Positions 49,725-59,648 of a DNA stretch of 64,000 nucleotides are shown piece after piece (positions within the stretch are counted from its first letter, which is position 1; every line of letters starts with the position of its first letter). The notes under the pieces are model-generated. The model was not told where the DNA came from, ran no database searches, and worked only from the letters and a program-made list of their open reading frames with translations. The stretch lies in the NCBI RefSeq assembly GCF_017916325.1, contig NC_090163.1, positions 565,501-629,500 of the forward strand, read 5' to 3'. Origin of the DNA: Leishmania martiniquensis (lineage: Eukaryota > Euglenozoa > Kinetoplastea > Trypanosomatida > Trypanosomatidae). Position numbers and translations under genes: made by a program.

Positions 49725-51479
49725 CTACGTCGACGGCAGTGACCCATATGGCGATGTACGAAGATTCACCTGAAGTCGAGCGCCGCGAGTACCGTCGCCG
49801 CTGATGCCCCGAGAGCGGCCCATCGCACCAGTGCCCGACAGCGGACGCGGTGAAGACGACGAGGCCAGCAGGCCACCCGCTCGGCCTCCGGCTATCCCCG
49901 GGCCAGCAGGCGCGATGGACAGGCGCATCGCGAAGGACTTCTGCGCCGCGGGCACCTTACGCTGCTGCGCCTCCACATCGAGGCGGTGCTGCCGCTCCAC
50001 ATAGTTGAGTATATCGACGTCGACAGCATTCTCACTCATGACCTCCTTCACGTAGAACGGCATTGCGGCCCATAGGCTGATGTCATCGGAGCACAGAGAC
50101 GCGCGGGCAGTCGCAGGGTTGGCGACACTGTCCACAGCCACACCAGACGTAGCTTTGGACGCGCCTCGCCACATAGGATCTGGCGTTGACCTGAAAGAGT
50201 GTATGACAACCCCCCCGGCGAGTACCTCAGCCGGCCCCTTGTATTGCATCGGTGTTAGACCACCCTCTTGCTCGTACACGCGGTGCTCTGTGCAGTAGTT
50301 GAGCCAGCGCACAAGGTATTGGACATCCTCAGCGGCATTGCCGGGAGACCAATACTTCTCCGGCAGCTCCGAGCACCGATGGTGTGGCACGTCGAGGAGG
50401 CTCACGAGGTGGAAACAGCGTTGACAGCCCACGTACCGGCTCGCGCCGATGATGCGCCACGCCCATCGCTCCAACTCCGCTGGGAATGGTGAGGCGGCCT
50501 CTGCAGCAGCTGTCGACGCGGAGACGCCACTGCCCTTGAGTGCTGGTGGCGCCTCCAGTACGACCGGCGTTGCGTTCGGTGCCGCGGCGTGGGTGGTGAA
50601 GACCTCACCACGTGGACCAACACGCCACGTCGGACCCGTAGCCTCCACATGATGAGCCCTGTTGCTGGCGTCGCGCATCGGCCCTGAGTGTGCCGGGCAT
50701 TCGGGGCTGGAGAGCTGAGAGGCGCGGCTGAGCCGGTGCATCTCGCCTTCATCGAACAATGTCGCACACAAGCGGCACCAGCGCAAGCTACAGGTGGGAG
50801 GAAGGATCAGCTCACCGCTGCGCGTGGCTGGCGACTCGGCTGGGGCACGTGCGCTTCCGTTGGCATCGCCGGTGGTCGCCGTCGCGGTTCGCGACACGGC
50901 CTCTGCGCCATCGGCCACTCCCACTTGGTGGCACACATAATGCTGCAGCAGCGACGCGACAAACATGCGGTTAGGGTGATATGCGCACCGTTCCTCGTGC
51001 AGGCGGAGTAGTGCCGCAGCGATGTCGTTGTCGCGCACCATGTGGCTCAGCCGCAGCACCAAGTGCATCGGTAGGTTCGTCAAGTCAAAGCTCGATGGCA
51101 CGATCTCCTGTAAGTGCGCGCTGAGGTACATAAGCGCGTTGTCGGAGAGCTCCTGCATCCGCAGGAAACTGGAGGAGAGGCAGATGCTGACAACGTTGTC
51201 GTTTGTGATCTGCACTCCTTTGCCGCTCACCCAGCCCATCAACCACTGAAATGTGGCGTGGTCGCACCGCGCACGAAGAGTCAAGGCCACCGCCGACGAG
51301 GATGATGATGCAGAGGGCCGCAACGCCTTGGCCTCGCTCATCTGGCGCTGGATGATCGGTTCAAAGTACTGCATGTGCGTGCGAAGTGGGCCCAAGGCGC
51401 AGAGAAACGCACGCTCATGATGCGTCGCAGGGTCCTGCACCATGATCTCAACCATGGCTGGGGAAGTCGCTGAGGTCAT
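49725..51479 (-). CDS. BTB-like and zinc-ribbon protein of the SANBR/KIAA1841 type
   Basis: The first credible ATG is at 51479 (M-T-S-A-T-S), giving 584 residues; the in-frame GTG at 51608 is rejected. Residues about 8-128 form a BTB-like domain (VEIMVQDPATHHERAF; MQYFEPII; CDHATFQWLMGWVSGKGVQI; NVVSICLSSSFLRMQELSDN). The order of elements agrees closely with the DUF3342/BTB region of animal SANBR (KIAA1841). After the BTB domain come two Cys-x2-Cys pairs, Cys235/Cys238 in RWCRLCATLF and Cys352/Cys355 in VGCQRCFHL, plus His366/His367/Cys369. Together they probably bind zinc, as in SANBR. The N-terminal SANT domain of the animal protein is absent. The role in mammals is regulation of antibody class switching, which cannot apply here, so an older adaptor function is likely. 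The C-terminal 120 residues are low complexity. Confidence 0.82.
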   Translation of the reverse strand: MTSATSPAMVEIMVQDPATHHERAFLCALGPLRTHMQYFEPIIQRQMSEAKALRPSASSSSSAVALTLRARCDHATFQWLMGWVSGKGVQITNDNVVSICLSSSFLRMQELSDNALMYLSAHLQEIVPSSFDLTNLPMHLVLRLSHMVRDNDIAAALLRLHEERCAYHPNRMFVASLLQHYVCHQVGVADGAEAVSRTATATTGDANGSARAPAESPATRSGELILPPTCSLRWCRLCATLFDEGEMHRLSRASQLSSPECPAHSGPMRDASNRAHHVEATGPTWRVGPRGEVFTTHAAAPNATPVVLEAPPALKGSGVSASTAAAEAASPFPAELERWAWRIIGASRYVGCQRCFHLVSLLDVPHHRCSELPEKYWSPGNAAEDVQYLVRWLNYCTEHRVYEQEGGLTPMQYKGPAEVLAGGVVIHSFRSTPDPMWRGASKATSGVAVDSVANPATARASLCSDDISLWAAMPFYVKEVMSENAVDVDILNYVERQHRLDVEAQQRKVPAAQKSFAMRLSIAPAGPGIAGGRAGGLLASSSSPRPLSGTGAMGRSRGISGDGTRGARLQVNLRTSPYGSLPST

Positions 51480-52124
51480 TGGCAGGAATGTCGTATGGGC
51501 GGTGCGGATAGGATCAGGGGGACAGAGGGCGTTGTAAAAGCGCGCTCTTCTCTTGCGCTTGTTCCTCCTTCCGTCGCGTTCCGCGACGTTGCACCGCCAC
51601 TGTGGCACGCAACGAGATGGACGTGGACAAGCGCCTGTATATGAGTGAGAGAAAGCAACGTGCGACCCTAATGTGGCTGTGTAGGGGCGCGGCTGCGAAG
51701 TGATGTGCTGCGATGTGCGGAGGAGACTGAAGAAGAAGGGAGGAGGAAGAGATGCGGAACGGGGGCGTGGGCACCTTCAGTTGCGTGGAATGAAGGCGAG
51801 AAGGTAGTCGAGGGGGTGTCACCAGTGGCTGCGGCGCCGAGGCCTTCGAGGAGATACCCTCCGCCACGCTGCAGAGAGCAATGGGGGTGACGCGAGAAGG
51901 AGGGCAGGATCACAGTCGCGGCAGCACAGACAGTCTCGTGCAGGCCCTCCGTTTTGCTTTTTTGCGGCTGATTCACCGAGGCAGTGGGCTGAGATCTTAA
52001 TTGCAGAGATGCGCGTGAGACGCGCACAGGCACATACACACTCGTGCTAGACCACAGGAGAGCGAAGGACTCTTTCATCTCGCCCTCAGGGGGCAGCCAG
52101 TCCACTGAGAGCTCACCTTGTCTC
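51480..52124. other. Intergenic spacer
   Basis: No gene is seen. On the minus strand it is pyrimidine-rich around 51715-51760, which could serve trans-splicing of the BTB gene. Confidence 0.35.
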
Positions 52125-52448
52125 TCAGTGCTTGAGGTGATGAAGGTAGAGCGGCTTGTTGAAAGTTTTGCCTCGGCGGCCGACGTACTCCGGGTGTGGG
52201 AGCATACTAAAGTCGCCAAGTGTGAGAAGAGACGCTGTTGGCGCTTCGCGGTCGTCTGCCGTGCTCAAGGCAGTGTTACCCAGTGCTGCACCCATCGTAG
52301 TCGATCCACTGCTTGGCAGCCTCGTGCAGTCAACGTAGTAGGTGGTCGAGTGCCCGCGGGCGTAGCTAGCGGCGATGGCTGCTGCCTCCTCCGCAGCCAT
52401 TGTGTCCGCTGGCGCACGCGCTCGGGCAAGGACATCACTGGACAGCAT
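52125..52448 (-). CDS. Small conserved-looking hypothetical protein, 107 residues
   Basis: A compact frame with a proper ATG at 52448 (M-L-S-S-D-V) and TGA stop; an upstream in-frame TTG at 52481 is ignored. The N-terminal 35 residues are Ala/Arg-rich (VLARARAPADTMAAEEAAAI). The middle reads TTYYVDCTRLPSSGSTTM. The C-terminal third is rich in aromatic and basic residues (LLTLGDFSMLPHPEYVGRRG; KTFNKPLYLHHLKH) and unlike translated UTR, which argues for selection on the protein. There is no membrane segment. The arrangement would suit a small subunit of a larger complex, but no family is recognised. It sits alone in a 4.1 kb interval between larger genes. Confidence 0.6.
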   Translation of the reverse strand: MLSSDVLARARAPADTMAAEEAAAIAASYARGHSTTYYVDCTRLPSSGSTTMGAALGNTALSTADDREAPTASLLTLGDFSMLPHPEYVGRRGKTFNKPLYLHHLKH

Positions 52449-55400
52449 GCTTTCTTCTCCCTTTGCGGTCCGAGTGGCCAAACATTAACTTGAACGCAAG
52501 CGTATGTTACAGCTCCTATGATGGTAGGCAGAAACGCAGCCAATGTAGAGGAGAGCGATGCGGCCGCCTTTCCCGGTTCCCCTGCACTGTAAAGGGGGCG
52601 CACTGCGATACAGAAAAGAGAGAGAGAGACGGAAAGATGAGCGGTGGTGCCAACAAGCGGCCTCAGCGGCAAACAACGAGGGGGTGTCTGCGTGGCAGCA
52701 CAGAGCTGCGCCGGCACAGCCACGCACAGGGGAGAGAAGGACAGAAAAGCGGCCGCATATTCATCTTGTGTGCGTACATATGAAGTGGAGTGGGCAAAAG
52801 ACGGCGCAGCACTGTGAAGGGGACGAACGAGGTTGCACGGGCACCTGCGCTCTACCCACCCACCCCCCTCCGCCCTTTGCCGCTGCTTCGGGGAGGCACG
52901 GTGCAGTCGCTGCAGCTGCGTGAGCCCGAAGTGGCGGATCGTTACTCGAGAGAGAGAGGGTGTGACACACACACACGCCTGCACGTCCTCTCGACTTCGT
53001 TTGATTTCTCCCCCTTCGCTCCTTGCAGATGTGTACGTGCACCTTTATGCGTGCATGCCCAATCAACTGCGCCATGTAAGGGCTGGCGCCTCGACGCAAC
53101 AAGACCCCATAGCAGAGGCCACAGAGCAGGGGGAAAGGAGGAGGTTCGCGCGTGCGCAGGTATACGCTGCAGATGCACACGCCTTCACAAGCATCATGGG
53201 ATACAAAACGAGCCGCAGTGAACAGGAAATGAGGAGCGCATGAGCCTGGCCCACAGATCTGCCGTACGCATACGCAATAGACGCACACATGTAAAGATTT
53301 ATGTGTATGCGAAGGGAAAGAAGGCAGCAGTGGAGGGCGTCGATCAGGCGAGAGAGCGAAGAAGACGAGCAGAACGCGTCCACGCAGTCTTCCTGCATGC
53401 GCCTCTCGTGCGGAGAACTGTATGGAAAAGAAAAAAGGCGACACGAAGAGGTGCGCTTGGCAATACAGGAGACAGACATGTCGAGAGGGAGGGCAGAGAG
53501 GTGATGACACGGGAAGAAGAAAACTGATCGATATACCGTCCGAGCTGAGTAGGGCGCATCAGTCGGTTGCCGTCACAACAGGAGACGAAGACGAAAAAGT
53601 CTGCACACGACTAAGCGCAACTGCGTGAGAAAGAAGGGGGAGGAGATGGGCGCAAATCGTGTCGATGAAGAGCTAACGAAACATGGCGAGCATGACTGCA
53701 CTCCCCCCACACACACACACACACTCGCAGGTGTACAGAGAGGTACCCCCACGTGCAGCTGTACCGTGTGGCTGGAGAAGGCGGGGTAGGGATGGGAAAG
53801 AGAGTACAGGTCAGCTGATATGCTCAGCAAATCGAAGCAGAGAATGGGAAGCGAAGAGGTCGAGGGTGACGCATTATATCGGCATGCATTGAGACGCGCT
53901 TATTCGAGTGTGCAATGGGGGGGGGAGGGAGGGAGGAAAAGGGGTCCATCATGAAGACATGCGGGGCGCCAAATCCGGAGGGGCGAATGCGGTAAGCAAA
54001 GAACAGAAAGACGCACTCATGCACACACACACACACACGAACAGGAAGACGTTAGCATACGCGTGCCGGTGCAGATCCGTGAGTCGGAACAGAAATGGCG
54101 AAAGGAGGGAGAGCATTCGAAAGAGACATTTTTTTCTTAGAAGGAAAGGGTGAACACTGAGAGCAGCGGCAGCGCGCCTACACACGCGGACAACGGCACG
54201 CGTCGCACTTGCGAGAGTAGAAGGGTGAAGAATGGGCGGCAACACGTTGATTGGATCGATTTGCGCCGTCTGGTCACCACTCGAGGATGCCCCCCACTTC
54301 TCTGACAGACGTACACACACACACGCATATATATATATATAATTCACCGCCTCCAATGCCCAGCCGAGAAGGCGCACTCCTCTTCCTCTCTCGCATGGCC
54401 TGAACGGTTCTTCCATCGGAGGGCGTGAGGCACGTCAGGGTCCGGCAACAGAGGCGAAGGACTTTGCCCATGAGACGAGAGCGTTGGAAGGACTGCGTAT
54501 ACTTCTCCCGACACACAACGCCAAAGCCCCCGTCATCTCTCCCACCCACGCCCGTGCAGTCAAACATGAGCCCATGCGTCTCCCCCTCCCTCTGTCCTTG
54601 TGCCGCTGCGGCGTCGTTACAGGAGCAGGTGTGCAACACAACAACAGCATCGGCAGAATAAAACGGGGGTAGGGGGAGAGGAGGAGAGTGACGCAGTACA
54701 TGAGCGAGCGGGGGCGAAGCACACCATGAGGAGAGAGCACATCGGCAATAATAATGGGGAGATCCATAGAGCACCCGCTCGGTGAAGAACGTTGTAGGCA
54801 CACACACTCACAGACACAACGTAAAGAGGAGAGGTTCGATAGAGGGCGAATGTCCCGAAGAAATAGAAAAAAGGATGGAGACCAGAGGAAAAGAGGCTCA
54901 CGCGATTAGGAACAACGGTGTCCGCAGCTGCGCCACAACTCCGACGAACGGAGTATACGAGTCGTCATACCCTCGATGAGAGAGAAAAGTCCTTCAGGCC
55001 CTTCAACAACAAAGGAGACGGTTTCAGCACCCACTCACAATGTGCAGCAGCAGCAGCACTGACCATTTGAGGCGCAGAAAAAGGCCTGGAAGCAAAGAAC
55101 AAAAAAAGGGAGAGAGGGAGATGATGGAGCATGTATAGACAAATATATAGATAGATATGTGGGTGTTTGTCTTGGGAGAGAGGGGGGCGAGAAGGACTAC
55201 ATAAACAACAACGAAAAAAAAGGTCGATGGCGCACGCGCACAGCGTGCAGACACGGTGTCCTCTGCCGCCCTGCATGTCCTCTTACTCCTTTCTCCACCC
55301 TTGCGCCCTCCTCTCACGCGCACATTCAGAGAGAACATACGGTGTGGTCAAGAAGAAAGAGGTGGGAAAAAGAAATCGAGAGAGCGCCAGGTAATAAGCG

Positions 55401-55631
55401 AATGTGCCACTAAAGGGGGAGAGGCTCAGCGAAGAGAGCACGAGAGGAAGGGACCAAGTTCAAGCAACCGCTGGACATTTTCTGGCACCGTTGTGAGAGT
55501 GGAAGTACTCGTTGGCTTCTTGACGCGCTGAGCACCGCCTCTTCCCTCTCTCCCTTGCCCTAGCCCCACTCGCCCCTCTGCCGTTGCACATTTTCGTCCC
55601 GCTGTTCCACCTCGACGCTCCACCTTTGCCG
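52449..55631. other. Long intergenic spacer
   Basis: This 3.2 kb stretch has no supported gene. It contains CA repeats near 52970-52978, 53707-53724 and 54023-54038, an (AT)n run at 54327-54341 and several T- or A-runs. Open frames on both strands are low-complexity translations. Confidence 0.4.
54327..54341. repeat. (AT)n microsatellite
   Basis: A 15-base AT dinucleotide run preceded by a CA repeat, in the spacer. Confidence 0.75.
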
Positions 55632-58600
55632 CTATGCTGCCCAAGAGACACCGCGCCAGTCCCAGCGGTACTTGCCGGAGCCGACGGAACTCTTTGCGCT
55701 GTTCGCCAGATCGCCTTGCAGAGGTGTATGCGCGGCACTCCTGTGGCCCGAGCGCGGCATTGTCATCGCCTCGCCGCCAGGGCGCGGTGCGACGACCGGC
55801 ACAGCCGCAGGCGTTTCCGCAGGAGCGACTTTGCCGCGACCCCTGTGCACCGACTCCCTCCCAGACGGATGAAGAGGCGTCTGTAGCAGCGTGTAAGAGC
55901 TGCAAGCACCATCCCCAGCAGTATTCAGCGGGGACAGCGGACTCGCTGACTCCTTTTGACGTATGTGAGACCCGCTCGAATAGACACTCGGCATCAGCGG
56001 TTCCGATGTCAACAACGACGATGAGCGACTTGCGACCGGCTGACACAGCTCGGTGTGCCGGACAGAGTGCAGAAGCGAGGCGTGTCGGGCGTGCGTCGAC
56101 GATGCAGAGCCGCTCGCAAAGGCCACGGAGGCTCCGCGCATAGAGGATGGTTGCACCGCGCTGGCTGTGCTCCACCTGACTGGCGCCGCAGCCTGCAGTG
56201 GAGTGCTCATCATGTTCCCAGTACCGCGACCTGTCTGACTCTTCACCGCAGCAGAGCCCTGCGGTGGCGGTCGTCGGGCATCGCCGAGTGCTGCCGCGCT
56301 GTTTGGCGAACAAGAGTGGGAAAGCAGCTCCCCGCCAGCACGCAGAAGAGATCGGCTTTGCTCTACAGACGCGGGTGAGTGCCCACCCTGTCGGAGTGAT
56401 TCATCCCCACTGCTGGAGTCCCACGTCACTGGGATGAGCACCGGCAGCGACGTCGCAGCGCCCGGGGCCTGCGCATGGCACTCCACGGATGCCCCAGCAG
56501 CCGCACCGACCGCGATGGGCTTTGTGCTGACGGGTAGCACGCTTGGCGCGCCACGCAGTGCGCGCTCATGCGGGCTATTGTGCATGTGGCTGGCGTGGAG
56601 GGGCGTGGTGCCTACGGCAGCAGCATTTCCTGGCGTCGCGCGCGCGCTGCGGCGCTGCCTCACAACCACGTTCACGGTCGGTGCATCGGCGCTGTCTGCC
56701 AGAGTCACCCCGGGGACACCCATCCAGCACGTGGCAGCGGCAGCAGCAGGAGACACGTGCTGCGACAGCTGGTGGAAAGTGAGGCTGGCAGAGCTGCTTC
56801 GACTGGTCATACTTCCCGCCGTCAGATTCATTTTCATGTACGAGTTGGGCGTTCCAAGAGCGCTCGATGAAGGTGCCCTTACCGTCATCGGGGCGCTGGG
56901 CGCGCCCGGAATGGTGAACTCCAAGCGCTGGTGGGCAGACAACGACCTCCCTAGCGGCGTCCTCTCGTCAGGCGTCCCAAAAACACCTCGTGGGTTCGCT
57001 GGACTACCGACCGTCACCGACGGCGTCGGCGACGAGGGTGCGCTTGGATCGTTGTCGGCGCAGGCCCGCGTTGGCTTGGCGCCCTCCCCTCCATGATTGC
57101 CGTTCTCCTTGGATGGGGCTGGTGACGAGACGGGTGCCGCCTGCTCCGAGGTCGACACAAAGCCGGTGTGGGCGCTGTACAGCGCCATCGAAGATGAGTT
57201 GGACCCCTTGCCGCGTCCACCGCCACTGCTGTCACTCTTGACGGGTCCACTAGACGCACCAGACGGGTTCAAGGGGAAGTGGCCATCATGAGAGCTCTGC
57301 AAGCCATTGAAAGTCGCAGTCGTGGCGGTACCAATCGCTGACGACGACTGACCCACCTCTGCGGCTTCGGCCTCCCTCTCAGCTATCGCGTTGCCGCACT
57401 CCGCCGCCGCGGCCGCGGTCGCTGCTTCCTTGCTCGCATGCGGTCGCTCGACGTGGTCACGGAACGCCTGCTCGACCTCCGCCCCTGACTGCATCCATTT
57501 CTTGAGAAATTCAGGCGTGGTGCCGTAAAAGACCGTTTGGCCTGCGCACAGCTCGCGCCAGATGAGGAGGCCCACCGCGAGGCCTTCCGGCAAGCCCGTC
57601 TTGCGGTTCAGCAGCCAATGCGGGTCCGTCGGTGACGCCCGACGCGATGCCTGGCATGCTTGCCGGCAGAGCGACAAAAGTATGTCCTCGGCAAACTCGT
57701 TGGGAGAGACGCGCCAGAAAGCCTCTGGGGGCGAAGTGGTGGAAGCAGAGGGCGCTGACGTGACATACCGCAGCACCGTTCCCGCCGCCAACTTCGCCCA
57801 GCCTTCTCCGCCGTCAGCGGTGCCGCGTACCTCAACGTAGGCCTCGTTGGACGGGATCCAGACGTCACCCGCCTTCGGGACCACCTTCGGCGGCCGCGGC
57901 TCCTCGTCGGTTAGGAAAAGGGCGCCATGAAGGGGGCTCTCGGTCAAGTTCCGCTGCGCCAGCTCCTGCCGCAGTCTCGCCGCCTCACCGCCTATGAGCT
58001 GCTCAAAGTGCGCTGTGTAGAAGCAAGATGCCCACAGCAGGACACGGCCTATCGCGTCCGCCGCTACGGAGCCGCGCAGCTCATCCACGCCGATCACCGT
58101 CCGAATGTAACACTTGAGTGACTCCGCACCAGCATCAGCAGCAACACAATCCGCATGCGCCGCACTGGTGTTAATGCTAACTTGGCAATCCTGCGCATTC
58201 GCCAACCGCCACTTATTCAGGGAACTGGACTGCTGCGAGCACGCGCTTCCGTGCAAAGATGCTGCGCGTATGTTGCCGCTGCAGCTCCCCTCGCTGGCGG
58301 TGACGATATACGACGACGCCATCGGGCTTCCGCAAGCCGATGATAGGGGCGGTTGGTCTTGCTTCTCGCAGACAGCGGCGTTTGCGCGCGCGGAGCTCTG
58401 ACTCATGCGGGCGCGCAGCTCCCGCATGTAGCACAGGGCTGGAACATCGGCGCGGTGCATGACAACCTCAATGGGGCGTCGCAGAACGGCCTCTTTGAAG
58501 ATATCCACGGATGCGGAGGTGGTCTTGGCCTCCAGGCCCCCAAGGCGGGCTTTCGCGCCATCTCGTGGCACAGAGTTGGTGGTTGGCAGCGGTAAATGGC

Positions 58601-59648
58601 GTCCTCCCTCACCCCCATCATCGCCGTAGGCATCCGCATAGGGGTCGCCGTAGGCGTCGGCAGCACCTCCCGCCCCCGCGAGACGCAGCGCCGCGAGAGG
58701 GTCGGCCTCGCTGCCCGCCATGCTCGCCTTGAAGCCCACACACGTCATCGCACTTTGCGCCACCCCACCGCCCACGCGCGGCGCTTCGTCGTATGGGCGC
58801 AGAATACCCAAGGCTTGCATCTGCGTAACGTACATGTGCGCCGCGAGGAGGGTCACCTGCACGCGGTGGTTCCCACCCGCGCTCTTTGAGAGGAAAACAG
58901 TGAAGCACATAGGCAGCTTGGCGGCCTGGCTGGGGTGCAGCGATGGCGGGCAAAAGCGTGTGTCCCCGACAAAGCCAAAGATGCGTACGCGCACGTGGCA
59001 GTGCGGTAGCCGCACCGTATTATCGACTGTCATGTACCCGTTTGACGTACTGGAGCCACCGGCCTTGCCCTGTCGGTGTGCCCTGCCGTTGGCGCCGCTC
59101 TTCTTCTTACCTCTGCCGACGCTGTTAGACGAGGACGGTATGCCGGTAGCGGACGCCGCGGCAGTGACCGCCACGGTGGCGCTCGTCTCGTACACAAAGG
59201 CAACGGCACACGGGACCGGCGACACCACCCGCCCTGCGCGGCTCAGTGCAATCAGCTCGTTGTCCGTTTCCAGCACCCGCTGCTCGCTGAGACTCATGTA
59301 CCAGTTGTACATGTCTTCATCAGATCCGATGTAGTCTCGCACCACTGTGTGCTCCGTTGACGTGCTTCGGGAATCCCTGTAGTAGTAGGCGACGTTTGGC
59401 TCCCGCCGCACGTGAAGCAGCTGCTGAAAGAGCGGAGAGGAAGAGCTGGGGAAGTAATCGGTGATGAGAGGGATCAGAATGATCTCCGGCTGCTGTGGCG
59501 TCGCTGTCGGCTCGTCGGCCAAAGGCTCACCAGCACTACCTGAACCACCAGACCCGGAGCGTCCTGCTATCGGTGCTGCGCCCTCTTGGGCGCGAGGTTC
59601 ACGCACAATGTGTCGCACCAGCGTCTCCCTACTGGGTGCTCCCCCCAT
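55632..59648 (-). CDS. Very large hypothetical protein with N-myristoylation-type start
   Basis: A 1338-residue protein from ATG 59648. It begins M-G-G-A-P-S, which fits the N-myristoylation consensus (Gly2 and Ser6) and suggests membrane attachment. An ordered N-terminal region (about 55-130) includes IILIPLITDYFPSSSSPLFQ, VAYYYRDSRSTSTEHTVV and DEDMYNWYMSLSEQRV. A second block around 210-285 (CHVRVRIFGFVGDTRFCPPS; MCFTVFLSKSAGGNHRVQVT) and a third at about 500-720 also look folded (VIGVDELRGSVAADAIGRVL; LLNRKTGLPEGLAVGLLIWR). There is a short tandem of DAYGDPYADAYGD near 340. The C-terminal 550 residues are Ser/Ala/Pro-rich and low complexity. No known domain is recognised. A regulatory or scaffold role is plausible but not demonstrated. 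Confidence 0.82.
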   Translation of the reverse strand: MGGAPSRETLVRHIVREPRAQEGAAPIAGRSGSGGSGSAGEPLADEPTATPQQPEIILIPLITDYFPSSSSPLFQQLLHVRREPNVAYYYRDSRSTSTEHTVVRDYIGSDEDMYNWYMSLSEQRVLETDNELIALSRAGRVVSPVPCAVAFVYETSATVAVTAAASATGIPSSSNSVGRGKKKSGANGRAHRQGKAGGSSTSNGYMTVDNTVRLPHCHVRVRIFGFVGDTRFCPPSLHPSQAAKLPMCFTVFLSKSAGGNHRVQVTLLAAHMYVTQMQALGILRPYDEAPRVGGGVAQSAMTCVGFKASMAGSEADPLAALRLAGAGGAADAYGDPYADAYGDDGGEGGRHLPLPTTNSVPRDGAKARLGGLEAKTTSASVDIFKEAVLRRPIEVVMHRADVPALCYMRELRARMSQSSARANAAVCEKQDQPPLSSACGSPMASSYIVTASEGSCSGNIRAASLHGSACSQQSSSLNKWRLANAQDCQVSINTSAAHADCVAADAGAESLKCYIRTVIGVDELRGSVAADAIGRVLLWASCFYTAHFEQLIGGEAARLRQELAQRNLTESPLHGALFLTDEEPRPPKVVPKAGDVWIPSNEAYVEVRGTADGGEGWAKLAAGTVLRYVTSAPSASTTSPPEAFWRVSPNEFAEDILLSLCRQACQASRRASPTDPHWLLNRKTGLPEGLAVGLLIWRELCAGQTVFYGTTPEFLKKWMQSGAEVEQAFRDHVERPHASKEAATAAAAAECGNAIAEREAEAAEVGQSSSAIGTATTATFNGLQSSHDGHFPLNPSGASSGPVKSDSSGGGRGKGSNSSSMALYSAHTGFVSTSEQAAPVSSPAPSKENGNHGGEGAKPTRACADNDPSAPSSPTPSVTVGSPANPRGVFGTPDERTPLGRSLSAHQRLEFTIPGAPSAPMTVRAPSSSALGTPNSYMKMNLTAGSMTSRSSSASLTFHQLSQHVSPAAAAATCWMGVPGVTLADSADAPTVNVVVRQRRSARATPGNAAAVGTTPLHASHMHNSPHERALRGAPSVLPVSTKPIAVGAAAGASVECHAQAPGAATSLPVLIPVTWDSSSGDESLRQGGHSPASVEQSRSLLRAGGELLSHSCSPNSAAALGDARRPPPQGSAAVKSQTGRGTGNMMSTPLQAAAPVRWSTASAVQPSSMRGASVAFASGSASSTHARHASLLHSVRHTELCQPVASRSSSLLTSEPLMPSVYSSGSHIRQKESASPLSPLNTAGDGACSSYTLLQTPLHPSGRESVHRGRGKVAPAETPAAVPVVAPRPGGEAMTMPRSGHRSAAHTPLQGDLANSAKSSVGSGKYRWDWRGVSWAA

